This document shows, piece by piece, positions 16,306 through 26,385 of a stretch of 64,000 bases of DNA. A program made the translations under genes and the position numbers. Below the pieces are notes generated by a model that saw only the letters and a program-made list of their open reading frames with translations, was not told where the DNA came from and searched no databases. Position 1 is the first letter of the stretch. Every line of letters starts with the position of its first letter. The stretch is from Flavobacterium endophyticum (lineage in GTDB: Bacteria; Bacteroidota; Bacteroidia; Flavobacteriales; Flavobacteriaceae), in assembly GCF_003634455.1 (NCBI RefSeq), contig NZ_RBLC01000001.1, forward strand, positions 868,001 through 932,000, read 5' to 3'.

Positions 16306-17700
16306 CTATTCCGCATTGTCTAAAAACTCCTTAATCTTGTCGATATATTTGTCAAAAAACGACTTTTTCATTCTTCCTTCTGTAGAAACCGTCTTGGCCT
16401 GCTCTACTTTTTTAGGAACTTCTTCTTCAATAATTTCTTCTTCATAATGATTCATTTCTGCAACAGCTTCTTTTTGCTGCATCTGAACCGGAACGACCTT
16501 TTCAACTTCTGTTTGGTTGAATGGAACAGCGCTTCTGGTATTATTTCGGATGCTGTTCATCACTAATCCGACAGCTGTTGCATAGAGCGGGCTTGAAATT
16601 TCTTCATCGGAATTTCCAGCGAGATGTTCGTTCGGATAACCAATTCTCGTATCCATTCCTGTGATGTATTCTACCAATTGCTTGATATGCTTCAATTGTG
16701 CTCCACCACCTGTCAGAACAATACCTGCAATCAGTTTTTTACGCGGATCTTCGTGTCCGTATGATTTGATTTCTGTAAAAACTTGATCGATAATCTCTAC
16801 TACACGAGCATGAATTATTTTTGACAAGTTTTTCAACGAAATTTCTTTAGGCTCTCTTCCTCTCAAACCTGGAATAGAAACAATCTCATTGTCTTTATTT
16901 TCTCCTGGCCATGCAGAACCGAATTTCACTTTCAATAGCTCGGCTTGTTTTTCAATAATCGAACAGCCTTCTTTGATATCATCGGTAATGACATTTCCGC
17001 CGAAAGGAATCACTGCCGTATGGCGGATAATCCCATCTTTAAAAATTGCCAAGTCTGTTGTTCCACCACCGATATCGATTAACGCAACACCAGCTTCTTT
17101 TTCTTCTTGGCTCAATACTGCATCTGCTGAAGCTAAGGGCTCTAATGTCAATCCGGATAAATCCAAGCCTGAGCTTTTGATACATCTTCCTACATTTCTG
17201 ATTGAAGAAGCTTGGCCTACAACAACATGAAAACTAGACTCTAGTCTTCCGCCGTACATTCCGATTGGCTCTTTGATTTCGGCTTGGCCGTCAATCTTAA
17301 ATTCTTGTGGCAACACATGGATAATTTCTTCTCCAGGCAGCATTGCTAATTTGTGCACCTGATTGATCAACAGGTCGATATCATTTTCACTGATTACTTC
17401 TTCAGGATTGCTTCTGCTGATATAATCGCTGTGCTGTATGCTTCTGATGTGCTGTCCGGCAATGCCGACAACAACGTCTTTTATTTTATAACCTGAATCT
17501 ACTTCTGCTTCGTGTACTGCCTGCTGGATAGATTGAATTGTTTGCGTGATATTGTTTACAACGCCTCTTGCCACACCAAGGCTTTTGGATTTTCCAACGC
17601 CCAAAATCTCAAGCTTCCCGTATTCATTCTTCTTGCCAATCATAGCGACAATCTTGGTTGTCCCAATGTCTAAACCTACTGCAATGCTCTCTTTTTCCAT
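16306..17700 (-). CDS. ftsA: Cell division protein FtsA
   Basis: Encodes 464 residues. FtsA is the actin-like ATPase that tethers FtsZ to the inner membrane. The phosphate-1 loop is VGLDIGTTKIVAMIGKK at the N-terminus, phosphate-2 is GVALIDIGGGTTDLAIF near residue 200 and the adenosine motif is VLTGGGAQLKHI near 325. The protein ends in a variable, Glu/Gln-rich stretch and an amphipathic tail FFDKYIDKIKEFLDNA that fits the membrane-targeting helix. It lies 3 bases after ftsQ and 60 bases before ftsZ. Confidence 0.97.
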   Translation of the reverse strand: MEKESIAVGLDIGTTKIVAMIGKKNEYGKLEILGVGKSKSLGVARGVVNNITQTIQSIQQAVHEAEVDSGYKIKDVVVGIAGQHIRSIQHSDYISRSNPEEVISENDIDLLINQVHKLAMLPGEEIIHVLPQEFKIDGQAEIKEPIGMYGGRLESSFHVVVGQASSIRNVGRCIKSSGLDLSGLTLEPLASADAVLSQEEKEAGVALIDIGGGTTDLAIFKDGIIRHTAVIPFGGNVITDDIKEGCSIIEKQAELLKVKFGSAWPGENKDNEIVSIPGLRGREPKEISLKNLSKIIHARVVEIIDQVFTEIKSYGHEDPRKKLIAGIVLTGGGAQLKHIKQLVEYITGMDTRIGYPNEHLAGNSDEEISSPLYATAVGLVMNSIRNNTRSAVPFNQTEVEKVVPVQMQQKEAVAEMNHYEEEIIEEEVPKKVEQAKTVSTEGRMKKSFFDKYIDKIKEFLDNAE

Positions 17701-17703
17701 ATC

Positions 17704-18429
17704 CTAATTTTTGGTGCACACTACCTGTTGCGTAAACTTCAGATTTACTGTCTTGTATTTATTTATCAAACTGTCTCGAATTGCCTTCTGAAAAAAGGCT
17801 TTATAATTCTTGAACTTTTTATCAACATTGATGGTTCTGCCAAAATCGATGACATAATTAAAATTTCTGTTCATCATTTTTAGGCTACCATTTGGCAAAA
17901 CTTGTATACCGATGATGTTTTTATGCAAAAACTCATCGTCATAGATGTAACGAAAAACCTCGTTTAGATTTTCATTATTTTTACCGTTAATCCCCCCCGA
18001 AACAATTGGAACTCTAGCTGTGAAATTGTCTGACAACGGCATCTTATGTCCTTCGTAATCAATATAAAAAGAACCGTTATCCTCAAACACTCTGGCAACA
18101 GGTGTTTTCTGTTTCACGACAGCTTTTAAGACGCCATCAATACTCACAAATACTTCACACTTTTCGATCATATTGTGATTATTGAGAGTTTTCTCCAATT
18201 TATTCAAATCTAACTCATCTTTTTGAATGCTCGTAGGGGCTGCATTATTTTCTATTAACAATTTATTAACCGCTTCTTGTGTAATAAATGGGCTATTTTC
18301 ATTGACAAATTCGACTACGGATTTTTTCAATTTTCGCTGTTCATTTCTCTTCGAAGTAAAAGAATACAGGAAAATCACAAGCGCAAACATGAACGCTAAT
18401 TTGATATTTGTCCAGTTAAACTTTTTCAT
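17704..18429 (-). CDS. ftsQ: Cell division protein FtsQ
   Basis: Encodes 241 residues. One N-terminal transmembrane helix (about 9-26) follows MKKFNWTNIK. The extracytoplasmic part has a divergent POTRA-like region with LNKLEKTLNNHNMIEKCEVF, VKQKTPVARVF, and FYIDYEGHKMPLS, the arrangement seen in FtsQ/DivIB. FtsQ links early and late division proteins at the septum. It overlaps murC by 14 bases and is 3 bases from ftsA, so position and fold agree. Sequence identity to proteobacterial FtsQ is low, as is usual for this phylum. Confidence 0.9.
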   Translation of the reverse strand: MKKFNWTNIKLAFMFALVIFLYSFTSKRNEQRKLKKSVVEFVNENSPFITQEAVNKLLIENNAAPTSIQKDELDLNKLEKTLNNHNMIEKCEVFVSIDGVLKAVVKQKTPVARVFEDNGSFYIDYEGHKMPLSDNFTARVPIVSGGINGKNNENLNEVFRYIYDDEFLHKNIIGIQVLPNGSLKMMNRNFNYVIDFGRTINVDKKFKNYKAFFQKAIRDSLINKYKTVNLKFTQQVVCTKN

Positions 18430-19765
18430 ACAAAGCTTCTTTAATCGGTTTCACCAATTCACCTATATCGCCTGCTCCAATTGTAACAACAACTTTAGCA
18501 TTGCTTTTTAAAATCTCCGAAATCAGGTCGGTTTTTGACACTAATTTTTTATTCGGATTGTCTATCTTGCTTAAAAGCCATTCAGAATTCACTCCTTCGA
18601 CTGGCAACTCTCTAGCCGGATAAATATCCAACAAAATCACTTCGTCAAAAGCAGACAAACTTGACGCAAATCCGTCGATAAAATCTTTTGTCCTGCTGAA
18701 CAGATGGGGCTGAAAAATAGCCAAAACTTTTTCTTCAGGATATAACTCCGTAACCGCTTGATGTACCGCATTTATTTCAGTCGGATGATGCGCATAATCA
18801 TCGATATACACTACATTTTCTTCTTTAATCTGATAGGAAAATCTGCGTTTTACACCTTTGAATGTAAATAATGCTTTGGCAATGCTTTCGGTCGGGGTGC
18901 CGTAGGTATTTGCCATTGCCAAAGCGATTAAGGCATTTGTCAAATTGTGTTTTCCTGGTAAATTAAATCGTATGTCTTTTATGATTTCTGAAGGCGTCTG
19001 CACGTCAAAAACATAAGCACTATTTTCGATTCTGACATTAAAAGCCTTGTAATCGGCTTCTTCATTAACTGCAACAGAAATTCCGTCTAAAGGCAGTCCT
19101 TTTGCAACAAACAAATTATTTTTATCTTCTACTTTGCCTGCAAATTCAACAAAGGAAGCTTCGATGGAAGCTGTATCTCCATAAATATCCAAATGATCAG
19201 CATCCATCGATGTGACGCAGGCAATATTTGGATATAAATGCAAGAAGGAACGGTCAAACTCATCAGCTTCAACAACGGTTACGGTCTTACCACTTCCGAT
19301 TAGGTTGGAATTGTAATTTTCTACGATGCCACCTAAAAATGCCGTAACATCGGCTCCGCTTTCATATAAAATATGTCCTAAAATGCTCGAAGTCGTCGTT
19401 TTTCCATGTGTTCCTGCTACGGCAAAACAGAAGGTATCTTTTGTGATTATGCCTAATACTTCTGCTCTCTTTTTAACTTGGTATTCTCTTTCTAAGAAAT
19501 AATTCCATTCCGAGTGCGTTTTAGGCACAGCCGGAGTAATGATTACTAAAGTATTTTCAGAATAATAGTCTTTCGGGATCAGGGAAATACTGTCTTCAAA
19601 ATGAATTTCGATTCCTAAAGCTTCTAATTCTTTCGTAAGCTCTGTTTCGGTCTTATCATATCCACATACGTTTTTGCCGATGGCTTTGAAATAACGCGCC
19701 AGTGCGCTCATTCCGATGCCTCCGATTCCGATGAAATAAACGTTATGTATCTGATTCAAATTCAT
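18416..19765 (-). CDS. murC: UDP-N-acetylmuramate--L-alanine ligase
   Basis: Encodes 449 residues. MurC adds L-alanine to UDP-MurNAc with ATP in the cytoplasm, the first step of the peptide stem. The N-terminal UDP-binding region has VYFIGIGGIGMSALARYF. The ATP loop AGTHGKTTTSSILGHIL is near residue 115. The ligase motifs EADEFDRSFL and YIDDYAHHPTEI follow, and the C-terminal domain has FQPHLFSRTKDF. It overlaps the downstream ftsQ gene by 14 bases, so the two are probably translationally coupled. Confidence 0.98.
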   Translation of the reverse strand: MNLNQIHNVYFIGIGGIGMSALARYFKAIGKNVCGYDKTETELTKELEALGIEIHFEDSISLIPKDYYSENTLVIITPAVPKTHSEWNYFLEREYQVKKRAEVLGIITKDTFCFAVAGTHGKTTTSSILGHILYESGADVTAFLGGIVENYNSNLIGSGKTVTVVEADEFDRSFLHLYPNIACVTSMDADHLDIYGDTASIEASFVEFAGKVEDKNNLFVAKGLPLDGISVAVNEEADYKAFNVRIENSAYVFDVQTPSEIIKDIRFNLPGKHNLTNALIALAMANTYGTPTESIAKALFTFKGVKRRFSYQIKEENVVYIDDYAHHPTEINAVHQAVTELYPEEKVLAIFQPHLFSRTKDFIDGFASSLSAFDEVILLDIYPARELPVEGVNSEWLLSKIDNPNKKLVSKTDLISEILKSNAKVVVTIGAGDIGELVKPIKEALYEKV

Positions 19766-19814
19766 TTTTTAGTCTTAATGTCGTAAAGTTTCAAGTCATA
19801 AAGTCGTCAGACTT

Positions 19815-20918
19815 TTACGATTTTTGGCTTTCAACTAATTTTATTATTTCGTCGACAATGTCTTTTGTTGCATTAGGCATTGCCATTTTTTTTATGTTTT
19901 CACTCAAGTTTTCTTGCAGATTCTTGTCGCTTAAGAGATTGTTGAAAATTGAGGTGAATTTTGTATCCAACTCGTTTTCTTTTATCATCAGGGCTCCATT
20001 TTTATCTACGATTGCTTTTGCATTTTTTGTCTGATGGTCTTCGGCAACATTTGGCGAAGGGATAAAAATCACTGGCTTACCCACCAAACATAATTCCGAA
20101 ACTGAAGAAGCTCCAGCTCTAGAAATGATGACATCTGCCGCTGCATACACCAAATCCATTCTATCAATAAACGCTGTCACCTGAACATTTTCTTTTTCAT
20201 TAAAATGCTTGTACTCTTCGATATAAAACTTGCCGCACTGCCAAATAACTTGTACCTCTTGCGAAGAAAAATTTACTAACTCTTTCGCAATCAGTTGGTT
20301 TATTCTTCTTGAACCCAAACTTCCACCAAGCACCAACAACACTTTTTTATCTGGATTCAGCTTGAAATAGTCTCGTGCTTCTTTTTTCTTCCCTTTTATA
20401 TCGATCAAATCTTGGCGAACTGGATTTCCCGTGAAGACAATCTTATCTTTTGGAAAAAATCGGTCCAGATTTTCATAGGCGACGCAAATCTTGCTTGCTT
20501 TGCTACTCAACCATTTATTTGTGATGCCTGGATACGAATTTTGCTCTTGGATTACCGTTGGAATTCCTGCAAAGCCAGCTACTCTTAATAGCGGTCCACT
20601 TGCAAAACCTCCAGTTCCGATAGCCACATTTGGCTTGAATTTGTTGATAATCGTCCTTGATTTCAACAAACTGTCAAAAAGCTTGAAAGGGAAAAGCGAG
20701 TTATCTAGCGTAAGCCTTCTTTGCAATCCTGAAATCCAAAGTCCTTTTATCGGGTAGCCGGCTTGTGGCACTTTCTGCATCTCCATTTTGTCTTTGGCCC
20801 CTACAAATAGGATTTCACAATCCGGGAAACGTTCTTTTAATTCATTTGCAATAGCAATTGCTGGGTAGATATGTCCACCAGTACCACCACCGCTTAATAT
20901 GAATTTTAATTTTTGCAT
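19815..20918 (-). CDS. murG: UDP-N-acetylglucosamine--N-acetylmuramyl-(pentapeptide) pyrophosphoryl-undecaprenol N-acetylglucosamine transferase
   Basis: Encodes 367 residues. MurG transfers GlcNAc to lipid I to make lipid II on the cytoplasmic face of the inner membrane. It is a GT-B glycosyltransferase: [19 protein letters not shown] at the N-terminus is the first G-loop, [11 protein letters not shown] the second, and the C-terminal donor site has [14 protein letters not shown] and [17 protein letters not shown]. It lies between ftsW and murC on the minus strand with short gaps, in the usual dcw order. Confidence 0.98.
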   Translation of the reverse strand: MQKLKFILSGGGTGGHIYPAIAIANELKERFPDCEILFVGAKDKMEMQKVPQAGYPIKGLWISGLQRRLTLDNSLFPFKLFDSLLKSRTIINKFKPNVAIGTGGFASGPLLRVAGFAGIPTVIQEQNSYPGITNKWLSSKASKICVAYENLDRFFPKDKIVFTGNPVRQDLIDIKGKKKEARDYFKLNPDKKVLLVLGGSLGSRRINQLIAKELVNFSSQEVQVIWQCGKFYIEEYKHFNEKENVQVTAFIDRMDLVYAAADVIISRAGASSVSELCLVGKPVIFIPSPNVAEDHQTKNAKAIVDKNGALMIKENELDTKFTSIFNNLLSDKNLQENLSENIKKMAMPNATKDIVDEIIKLVESQKS

Positions 20919-20988
20919 TTTTTTAAATCTTTTTTCACTGATTTCATCTGCAAACTGCCATCTGAAATCTTATATCTGCCATCATGAA

Positions 20989-22302
20989 TTATTTCCCCAT
21001 CACTGCTTTCATTGGATTGTCGCTTACATCCTCGATTGCATATTGTGGTTCTTTTTCATTTGTGATTTCTTCTTCCTCTTCGACATTTTCACCGTTCATT
21101 TCTCTTTCGATCAATCGTTGCAATGCTTCTTCTCTTTGGGCTTTTTCAAGATTTTCTTGAGCAATTTCCTCATCTTTTTTGGTCACGCTGAGAATAATCC
21201 CAAGCGACACACAAGTCATCCAAATAGAGCTACCTCCACTACTTATTAACGGCAAAGTCTGTCCTGTTACGGGCAATAATTCAACGGCAACAGCCATATT
21301 AATTAGCGCCTGAAATACTATAGGAAATCCTAAGCCGACAACTAGTAGTTTTCCAAATAAGGTATTGGCTTTGTGCGATGCAATCAAGAATCGGATGAAA
21401 AGCATGATGTAGAGGAACATGACGACAACGGCACCAATGAGCCCGTTTTCTTCTACGATAATAGCGTAGATAAAATCGGAAGACGATTGGGGCAGGAAGT
21501 TTTTCTGAACGCTTTTTCCTGGACCTAAGCCACGTATTCCACCAGTAGCTATTGCTATTTTTGCTTTTTCAATCTGATAATTATCTTCGTCTGGTTTGTC
21601 GCTCGTAAAGTTTTCAATACGGCTGACCCAAGTGTCTACACGGTTAGGAAAAGCATCTGGAAAAGCTTTTGCCACCAAGATGAAAAAAGTCAATCCTACA
21701 ACTCCAGCTCCGATTACGATTCCGAGGTATTTCAAAGGATATTTGCCCACAAATACCAGCATTACGACCATTGAGAAAATCAGGGCCGCGGTAGAAAAGT
21801 TAGCCGGCAGAATCAGCAGTATTATTCCGAATACTGGAAGCCATAATTCGATTATCGATTTTTGGAACGTGTCTTCGACTTCTCGCTTTTTTGCCAGATA
21901 TCTTGCTACATAAATCATCAGCACCATTGCGGCGAGTGTTGAAGTCTGGAAGCTGATTCCGACAAAAGGAATCTGGATCCAACGGCTGGCATTCGCACCA
22001 CCTATTGTTTTTCCTTGGAAAAGCGTGTACAACAAGAGCAATCCTACAATCGGAAGGGCAATCATTGAAATCGCCTTGAAATAATGGTATGGAATTTTAT
22101 GCACCATATAAACAATCAGAAATCCAATTCCTACGTGCGCAAAATGCTTGATCAAAAAGCTGACTGTGTTTCCAGAACCATTTGCACTATACGCCAAATT
22201 ACTACTTGCGCTGTAAACAGGCATAAACGAAATCAATGCCAATAGAGCGATGAACGCCCAGATGACCTTGTCTCCTTTAAGATTGTTTATAAACTCTTTC
22301 AT
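20989..22302 (-). CDS. ftsW: FtsW/RodA/SpoVE family peptidoglycan polymerase (FtsW)
   Basis: Encodes 437 residues with about ten transmembrane segments. SEDS proteins polymerise lipid II glycan strands, and FtsW does so at the septum with its cognate class B PBP. SEDS motifs are visible: GIGFLIVYMV, SRWIQIPFVGISFQTSTLA, FIYAIIVEENGLIGAVVV (with the catalytic Asp region just before) and LLPVTGQTLPLISSGGSS in the final helices. The C-terminal 70 residues are a charged, Glu-rich cytoplasmic tail. FtsW rather than RodA is chosen because the gene lies between murD and murG and the operon also encodes FtsI. Confidence 0.95.
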   Translation of the reverse strand: MKEFINNLKGDKVIWAFIALLALISFMPVYSASSNLAYSANGSGNTVSFLIKHFAHVGIGFLIVYMVHKIPYHYFKAISMIALPIVGLLLLYTLFQGKTIGGANASRWIQIPFVGISFQTSTLAAMVLMIYVARYLAKKREVEDTFQKSIIELWLPVFGIILLILPANFSTAALIFSMVVMLVFVGKYPLKYLGIVIGAGVVGLTFFILVAKAFPDAFPNRVDTWVSRIENFTSDKPDEDNYQIEKAKIAIATGGIRGLGPGKSVQKNFLPQSSSDFIYAIIVEENGLIGAVVVMFLYIMLFIRFLIASHKANTLFGKLLVVGLGFPIVFQALINMAVAVELLPVTGQTLPLISSGGSSIWMTCVSLGIILSVTKKDEEIAQENLEKAQREEALQRLIEREMNGENVEEEEEITNEKEPQYAIEDVSDNPMKAVMGK

Positions 22303-22352
22303 AATTCCCTTTCTTTTACTTGTAATTTACTTTCCTGCAAACAGGTTGGCAA

Positions 22353-23690
22353 CTATAGATTTTGAACGGCTTGCTTAAACTGCCTTCCTCTGTCTTCGTA
22401 ATTTTCGAACAAATCGAAACTTGCACAGGCAGGCGAAAGCAAAACGGTATCGCCTTTTTCTGCCATTCTTTGTGCATATTTTACGGCGTCTCTCATATTT
22501 TGAGCCTCAATCATTTCATCCACGACATCACCGAAGGCATCAATAATTTTTTTATTGTCAATACCAAGGCAGATGATTGCCTTTACCTTTTCGCGAACCA
22601 ACGGCATCAATTCTGAATAATCATTTCCTTTGTCAACACCTCCAACAATCCATACCGTTGGCGTGTTCATACTATCTAAAGCATAGAATGCGGCATTCAC
22701 ATTGGTTGCTTTTGAATCGTTCACATATTGCACGTTTTGAATTTTAAGCACTTTTTCCAAACGATGCTCCACACCTTGAAAATCAGAAAGGCTTTCACGG
22801 ATTGTGGATTTTCTGATTCGCAGCAATTGCGCAACTGTTGAAGCTGCCATTGCATTTTTCACGTTGTGTTTTCCTTCTAGGGCTAGTTTGTCTTGTGGCA
22901 TAACAAATTCTTCGTTATTGATGTTTATATTGATTGTATCTTCTTTTGCATAAGCTCCGTTTTCAATTGTCTTTGTCATTGAAAAGGGTAGCAGCTGCGC
23001 TTTTGTCTTGTTCATTTTGAGCCAATTTCCTATGGCTTCGTCGTCGGCGTCATAAATCAGGTAATCTTCTTCTGTCTGGTTTTCGGTAATTCTGAATTTT
23101 GAGGCGATGTATTTTCCGTAATCATAATCGTATCGGTCTAAATGATCTGGGCTGATATTTGTGATTATGGCAATGTGCGGCTTATAGTCTATAATCCCAT
23201 CCAATTGGAAGCTGCTTAATTCTAAAACATACACATCGTGTTTGTCATCGGCCACCTGCCAGGCAAAGCTTTTTCCGATATTCCCCGCTAATCCTACGTT
23301 TATGCCTCCTTGTTTCAGCAGATGATAGGTAAGCATCGTCGTGGTGGTCTTTCCGTTGCTTCCAGTAATCCCAACGGTTATTGCTTTTGTGTACTGGACG
23401 GCAAATTCAATTTCGGAAATCACTTTTATTCCTCGTTCCAAAAGTTTTTTTACGATTGGCGATTTATCAGGAATTCCGGGGCTTTTCATCACTACATCTG
23501 CATTGAGAATCAAATCTTCTGTATGCTTTTCTTCTTCCCACTTTATACCATGAAGGCCAAGAACTTCTTTATAATTGTTTTTTATTTTTCCGAAATCAGA
23601 TACAAAAACATCGTATCCTTTTTTCTTTCCGAGAATTGCGGTTCCTACGCCGCTTTCTCCTCCGCCTAAAATGACCAATCGTTGTTCCAT
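22353..23690 (-). CDS. murD: UDP-N-acetylmuramoylalanine--D-glutamate ligase
   Basis: Encodes 445 residues. MurD adds D-glutamate to UDP-MurNAc-L-Ala with ATP. The N-terminal domain has RLVILGGGESGVGTA. The ATP loop GITGSNGKTTTTMLTYH is near residue 106. The central domain has ELSSFQLDGI and NISPDHLDRY, and the C-terminal domain has VNDSKATNVNAA, VGGVDKGNDY and LLSPACASFDLF. The gene abuts mraY: the MurD start codon follows the mraY stop directly with no spacer, which suggests coupled translation. Confidence 0.98.
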   Translation of the reverse strand: MEQRLVILGGGESGVGTAILGKKKGYDVFVSDFGKIKNNYKEVLGLHGIKWEEEKHTEDLILNADVVMKSPGIPDKSPIVKKLLERGIKVISEIEFAVQYTKAITVGITGSNGKTTTTMLTYHLLKQGGINVGLAGNIGKSFAWQVADDKHDVYVLELSSFQLDGIIDYKPHIAIITNISPDHLDRYDYDYGKYIASKFRITENQTEEDYLIYDADDEAIGNWLKMNKTKAQLLPFSMTKTIENGAYAKEDTINININNEEFVMPQDKLALEGKHNVKNAMAASTVAQLLRIRKSTIRESLSDFQGVEHRLEKVLKIQNVQYVNDSKATNVNAAFYALDSMNTPTVWIVGGVDKGNDYSELMPLVREKVKAIICLGIDNKKIIDAFGDVVDEMIEAQNMRDAVKYAQRMAEKGDTVLLSPACASFDLFENYEDRGRQFKQAVQNL

Positions 23691-24914
23691 TTATCTTAAT
23701 TTTAGGGTTACGATTGACAGAATGGCCAGCAAGATTCCCACGATCCAGAAGCGGGTCACGATTTTACTTTCGTGATAACCCTTCTTCTGGTAATGGTGAT
23801 GCAATGGCGACATCAAAAAGATTCTCCGGCCTTCGCCGAAACGTTTTTTCGTATATTTAAAATAAGAGACCTGCAGCACGACGGAAAGATTTTCTGCCAA
23901 GAAAATACCGCACAATACAGGAATCATTAATTCTTTTCTAACTGCAATAGCCAAAACGGCGATGATTCCGCCAATGGTCAAACTACCTGTATCTCCCATG
24001 AATACGGTCGCAGGATAGGTGTTGTACCAAAGGAATCCGACGAGCGCTCCGACAAATGAGGCGATATAAACCGTCATCTCTCCTGAATTAGGGATATACA
24101 TTATGTTCAGGTAGTTCGAGAAAATAATGTTACCCGAAACAAAGGTGAAAATACCAAGTGCTATTACGGAAATCGCAGAAGTTCCTGCGGCTAAGCCATC
24201 AATTCCATCGGTAAGATTGGCTCCGTTGGAAACAGCGGTGATGATAAAAATCACAACTGGAATAAAAATCAGCCAAGCGTAATCTTTATAGTCGTCTCCA
24301 GCCCATGAAAGCAATTCTGCGTAATCAAATTCGTTGTCTTTGAAGAAAGGAATTGTTGTTGCTGTCGATTTTTCTTCTAATGGAACTGCAGAAACAGTCG
24401 TCTGGTTTGTCGCAAAAACATTGGTGTTTCCAGTATCTGTCCTCACGGTTACGCTTGGATGGAAATACAGTACTGTTCCGACAATCAGTCCAAGTCCGAC
24501 TTGACCAATAACTTTGAACCTTCCTTTTAATCCTTCTTTATCTTTTTTGAAAATCTTGATATAATCGTCTATGAATCCGATAGTTCCCATCCAAAGCGTG
24601 GTTACAATCAGCAAAAGAATATAGATATTGTTCAATTTGGCCAGCAAGAAAACCGGTACCAAAGTGGCAACGATAATAATCAGACCGCCCATCGTAGGTG
24701 TTCCCGCTTTTTCGTTTTGTCCAGCAAGACCGAGCTCACGAACGGTTTCCCCTACTTGCTGTCTTCTTAAAAAGTTGATGATCTTTTTACCAAAAACAGT
24801 CGAAATCAACAAAGAAAGTATGATAGCCAAACCGGAACGGAAAGTAATATATTGGAAGACCCCAGTTCCTGGGACGTCCATTCGGTCTAAATAATCAAAT
24901 AGATAGTATAGCAT
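23691..24914 (-). CDS. mraY: Phospho-N-acetylmuramoyl-pentapeptide-transferase
   Basis: Encodes 407 residues with about ten transmembrane helices. MraY transfers phospho-MurNAc-pentapeptide to undecaprenyl phosphate, making lipid I. Family motifs are present: [31 protein letters not shown] (catalytic Asp pair), [24 protein letters not shown] and [15 protein letters not shown]. It is about 45 residues longer than the E. coli enzyme because of an extracytoplasmic Thr/Asn-rich insert near residues 150-195. Such an insert is also known from other Bacteroidota MraY proteins. Confidence 0.97.
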   Translation of the reverse strand: MLYYLFDYLDRMDVPGTGVFQYITFRSGLAIILSLLISTVFGKKIINFLRRQQVGETVRELGLAGQNEKAGTPTMGGLIIIVATLVPVFLLAKLNNIYILLLIVTTLWMGTIGFIDDYIKIFKKDKEGLKGRFKVIGQVGLGLIVGTVLYFHPSVTVRTDTGNTNVFATNQTTVSAVPLEEKSTATTIPFFKDNEFDYAELLSWAGDDYKDYAWLIFIPVVIFIITAVSNGANLTDGIDGLAAGTSAISVIALGIFTFVSGNIIFSNYLNIMYIPNSGEMTVYIASFVGALVGFLWYNTYPATVFMGDTGSLTIGGIIAVLAIAVRKELMIPVLCGIFLAENLSVVLQVSYFKYTKKRFGEGRRIFLMSPLHHHYQKKGYHESKIVTRFWIVGILLAILSIVTLKLR

Positions 24915-24921
24915 AGTTCCT

Positions 24922-26385
24922 CTATTTATTCAGTTGTTCTAATAGTTCAGTTACAATTTTCATATCGTCAAAATCATGACGGACTCCGTTGATTTCTTGA
25001 TAGGTTTCGTGTCCTTTTCCTGCAATCAGGATAATATCGTTTGGCTGTGCCAGCTGACAGGCTGTTTTAATGGCTTGCTTTCTGTCGACAATCGCTATTG
25101 TCTTTTTATAATTTTGAGGCTCTACGCCTTGTTCCATTTCTAAAATAATGGCTTCTGGATCTTCGGTTCTTGGGTTGTCTGACGTTAGAATGGCTTTGTC
25201 ACTTAATGTTGAAGCAATATTCGCCATAATCGGACGCTTAGTCTTATCTCTATCGCCGCCACAGCCTACAACCGTAATAAGTTGTTCGTTTTTTGTACGG
25301 ATATCATCGATTGTTTTCAATACGTTTTCCAAAGCATCTGGCGTGTGGGCATAATCTACAACAGCGGTAATGTTTTCTTTGGAAACAATAAATTGAAATC
25401 GTCCAGAAACGCTTTCAAGTTCAGAAAGCAATCGTAACACTTCTAAATTGTCAAGCCCTAATTCGATCGCAGTTCCATATATTGCAAGCAGGTTATAGGC
25501 ATTGAATGTTCCGATTAGCCTTACCCAAACTTCTTGCTCATTTACTTTCAGCAACAATCCTGACAATTGGTTTTCTAGAATCTGCGCTCTGTAATCGGCG
25601 TATGATTTTAAAGCGTAAGTCAGTTTTTTAGCTATCGTATTCTGCAACATGACCATTCCGTTTTTATCATCAGAATTCACTAAAGCAAAGGCTGATTTTG
25701 GCAACTGGTCGAAAAACATCTTTTTGACATCTCTGTATTCTGCAAATGTTTTATGGTAATCCAAATGGTCGTGCGAAAGGTTGGTAAAAACGCCTCCTGC
25801 AAACTGTAAACCTTCGGTTCTTTTTTGGGCGATTCCGTGAGAGCTGACTTCCATAAAGCAAAATTCTACGCCTACATCGTTCATTTCTTTCAAGAACTTA
25901 TTGATCGTAATTGAATCTGAAGTTGTCAGCATTGACTTGTATTCTACATCATCTACCACATTTTTTACGGTCGAAAGCAATCCTACTTTATATCCTGCTT
26001 TTTTAAATAGCTGAAAAAGCAACGATGCTATGGTTGTCTTACCATTTGTACCTGTAATTCCGACCAATTTTAAATTTGCGGAAGGATTTCCATAATAGTT
26101 AGAAGCAATAAAAGCCAGCGCTCGATTGGTATCTTTTACTTGGATATACGTCACGCCTTGTGCTATATTTTCTGGAAAAGTATCGCAAATAATAGCCACT
26201 GCTCCTTTGCTGATAGCGGTTTCGATATATTCATGTCCGTCTGCTACTGCACCACGGATTGCAATAAAAACGTCGTTCGCTTCGATTTTTCTTGAATCGA
26301 AGTCGATCGCGTTAATAGCAATTTCCGTTGAACCTTTTACAGCTTCAATGGCGACTTTGTATAATATGTCTTTTAGAATAATCAC
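24922..26385 (-). CDS. murE: UDP-N-acetylmuramoyl-L-alanyl-D-glutamate--2,6-diaminopimelate ligase
   Basis: Encodes 487 residues. MurE adds the third residue of the peptide stem. The ATP loop [19 protein letters not shown] is near residue 115, followed by [16 protein letters not shown] and [10 protein letters not shown]. The motif DNPRTEDP near residue 408 is the signature of enzymes that use meso-diaminopimelate rather than lysine, so this cell wall should be of the A1-gamma type. The start is GTG: it overlaps the ftsI stop as GTGA (4 bases), and no in-frame ATG is nearby. Confidence 0.97.
   Translation of the reverse strand: MIILKDILYKVAIEAVKGSTEIAINAIDFDSRKIEANDVFIAIRGAVADGHEYIETAISKGAVAIICDTFPENIAQGVTYIQVKDTNRALAFIASNYYGNPSANLKLVGITGTNGKTTIASLLFQLFKKAGYKVGLLSTVKNVVDDVEYKSMLTTSDSITINKFLKEMNDVGVEFCFMEVSSHGIAQKRTEGLQFAGGVFTNLSHDHLDYHKTFAEYRDVKKMFFDQLPKSAFALVNSDDKNGMVMLQNTIAKKLTYALKSYADYRAQILENQLSGLLLKVNEQEVWVRLIGTFNAYNLLAIYGTAIELGLDNLEVLRLLSELESVSGRFQFIVSKENITAVVDYAHTPDALENVLKTIDDIRTKNEQLITVVGCGGDRDKTKRPIMANIASTLSDKAILTSDNPRTEDPEAIILEMEQGVEPQNYKKTIAIVDRKQAIKTACQLAQPNDIILIAGKGHETYQEINGVRHDFDDMKIVTELLEQLNK

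Noticed and set aside
17988..18000. Run of seven C residues in ftsQ as a slippage or frameshift site
   Set aside because: The reading frame is intact through the run and both flanks match the expected protein.
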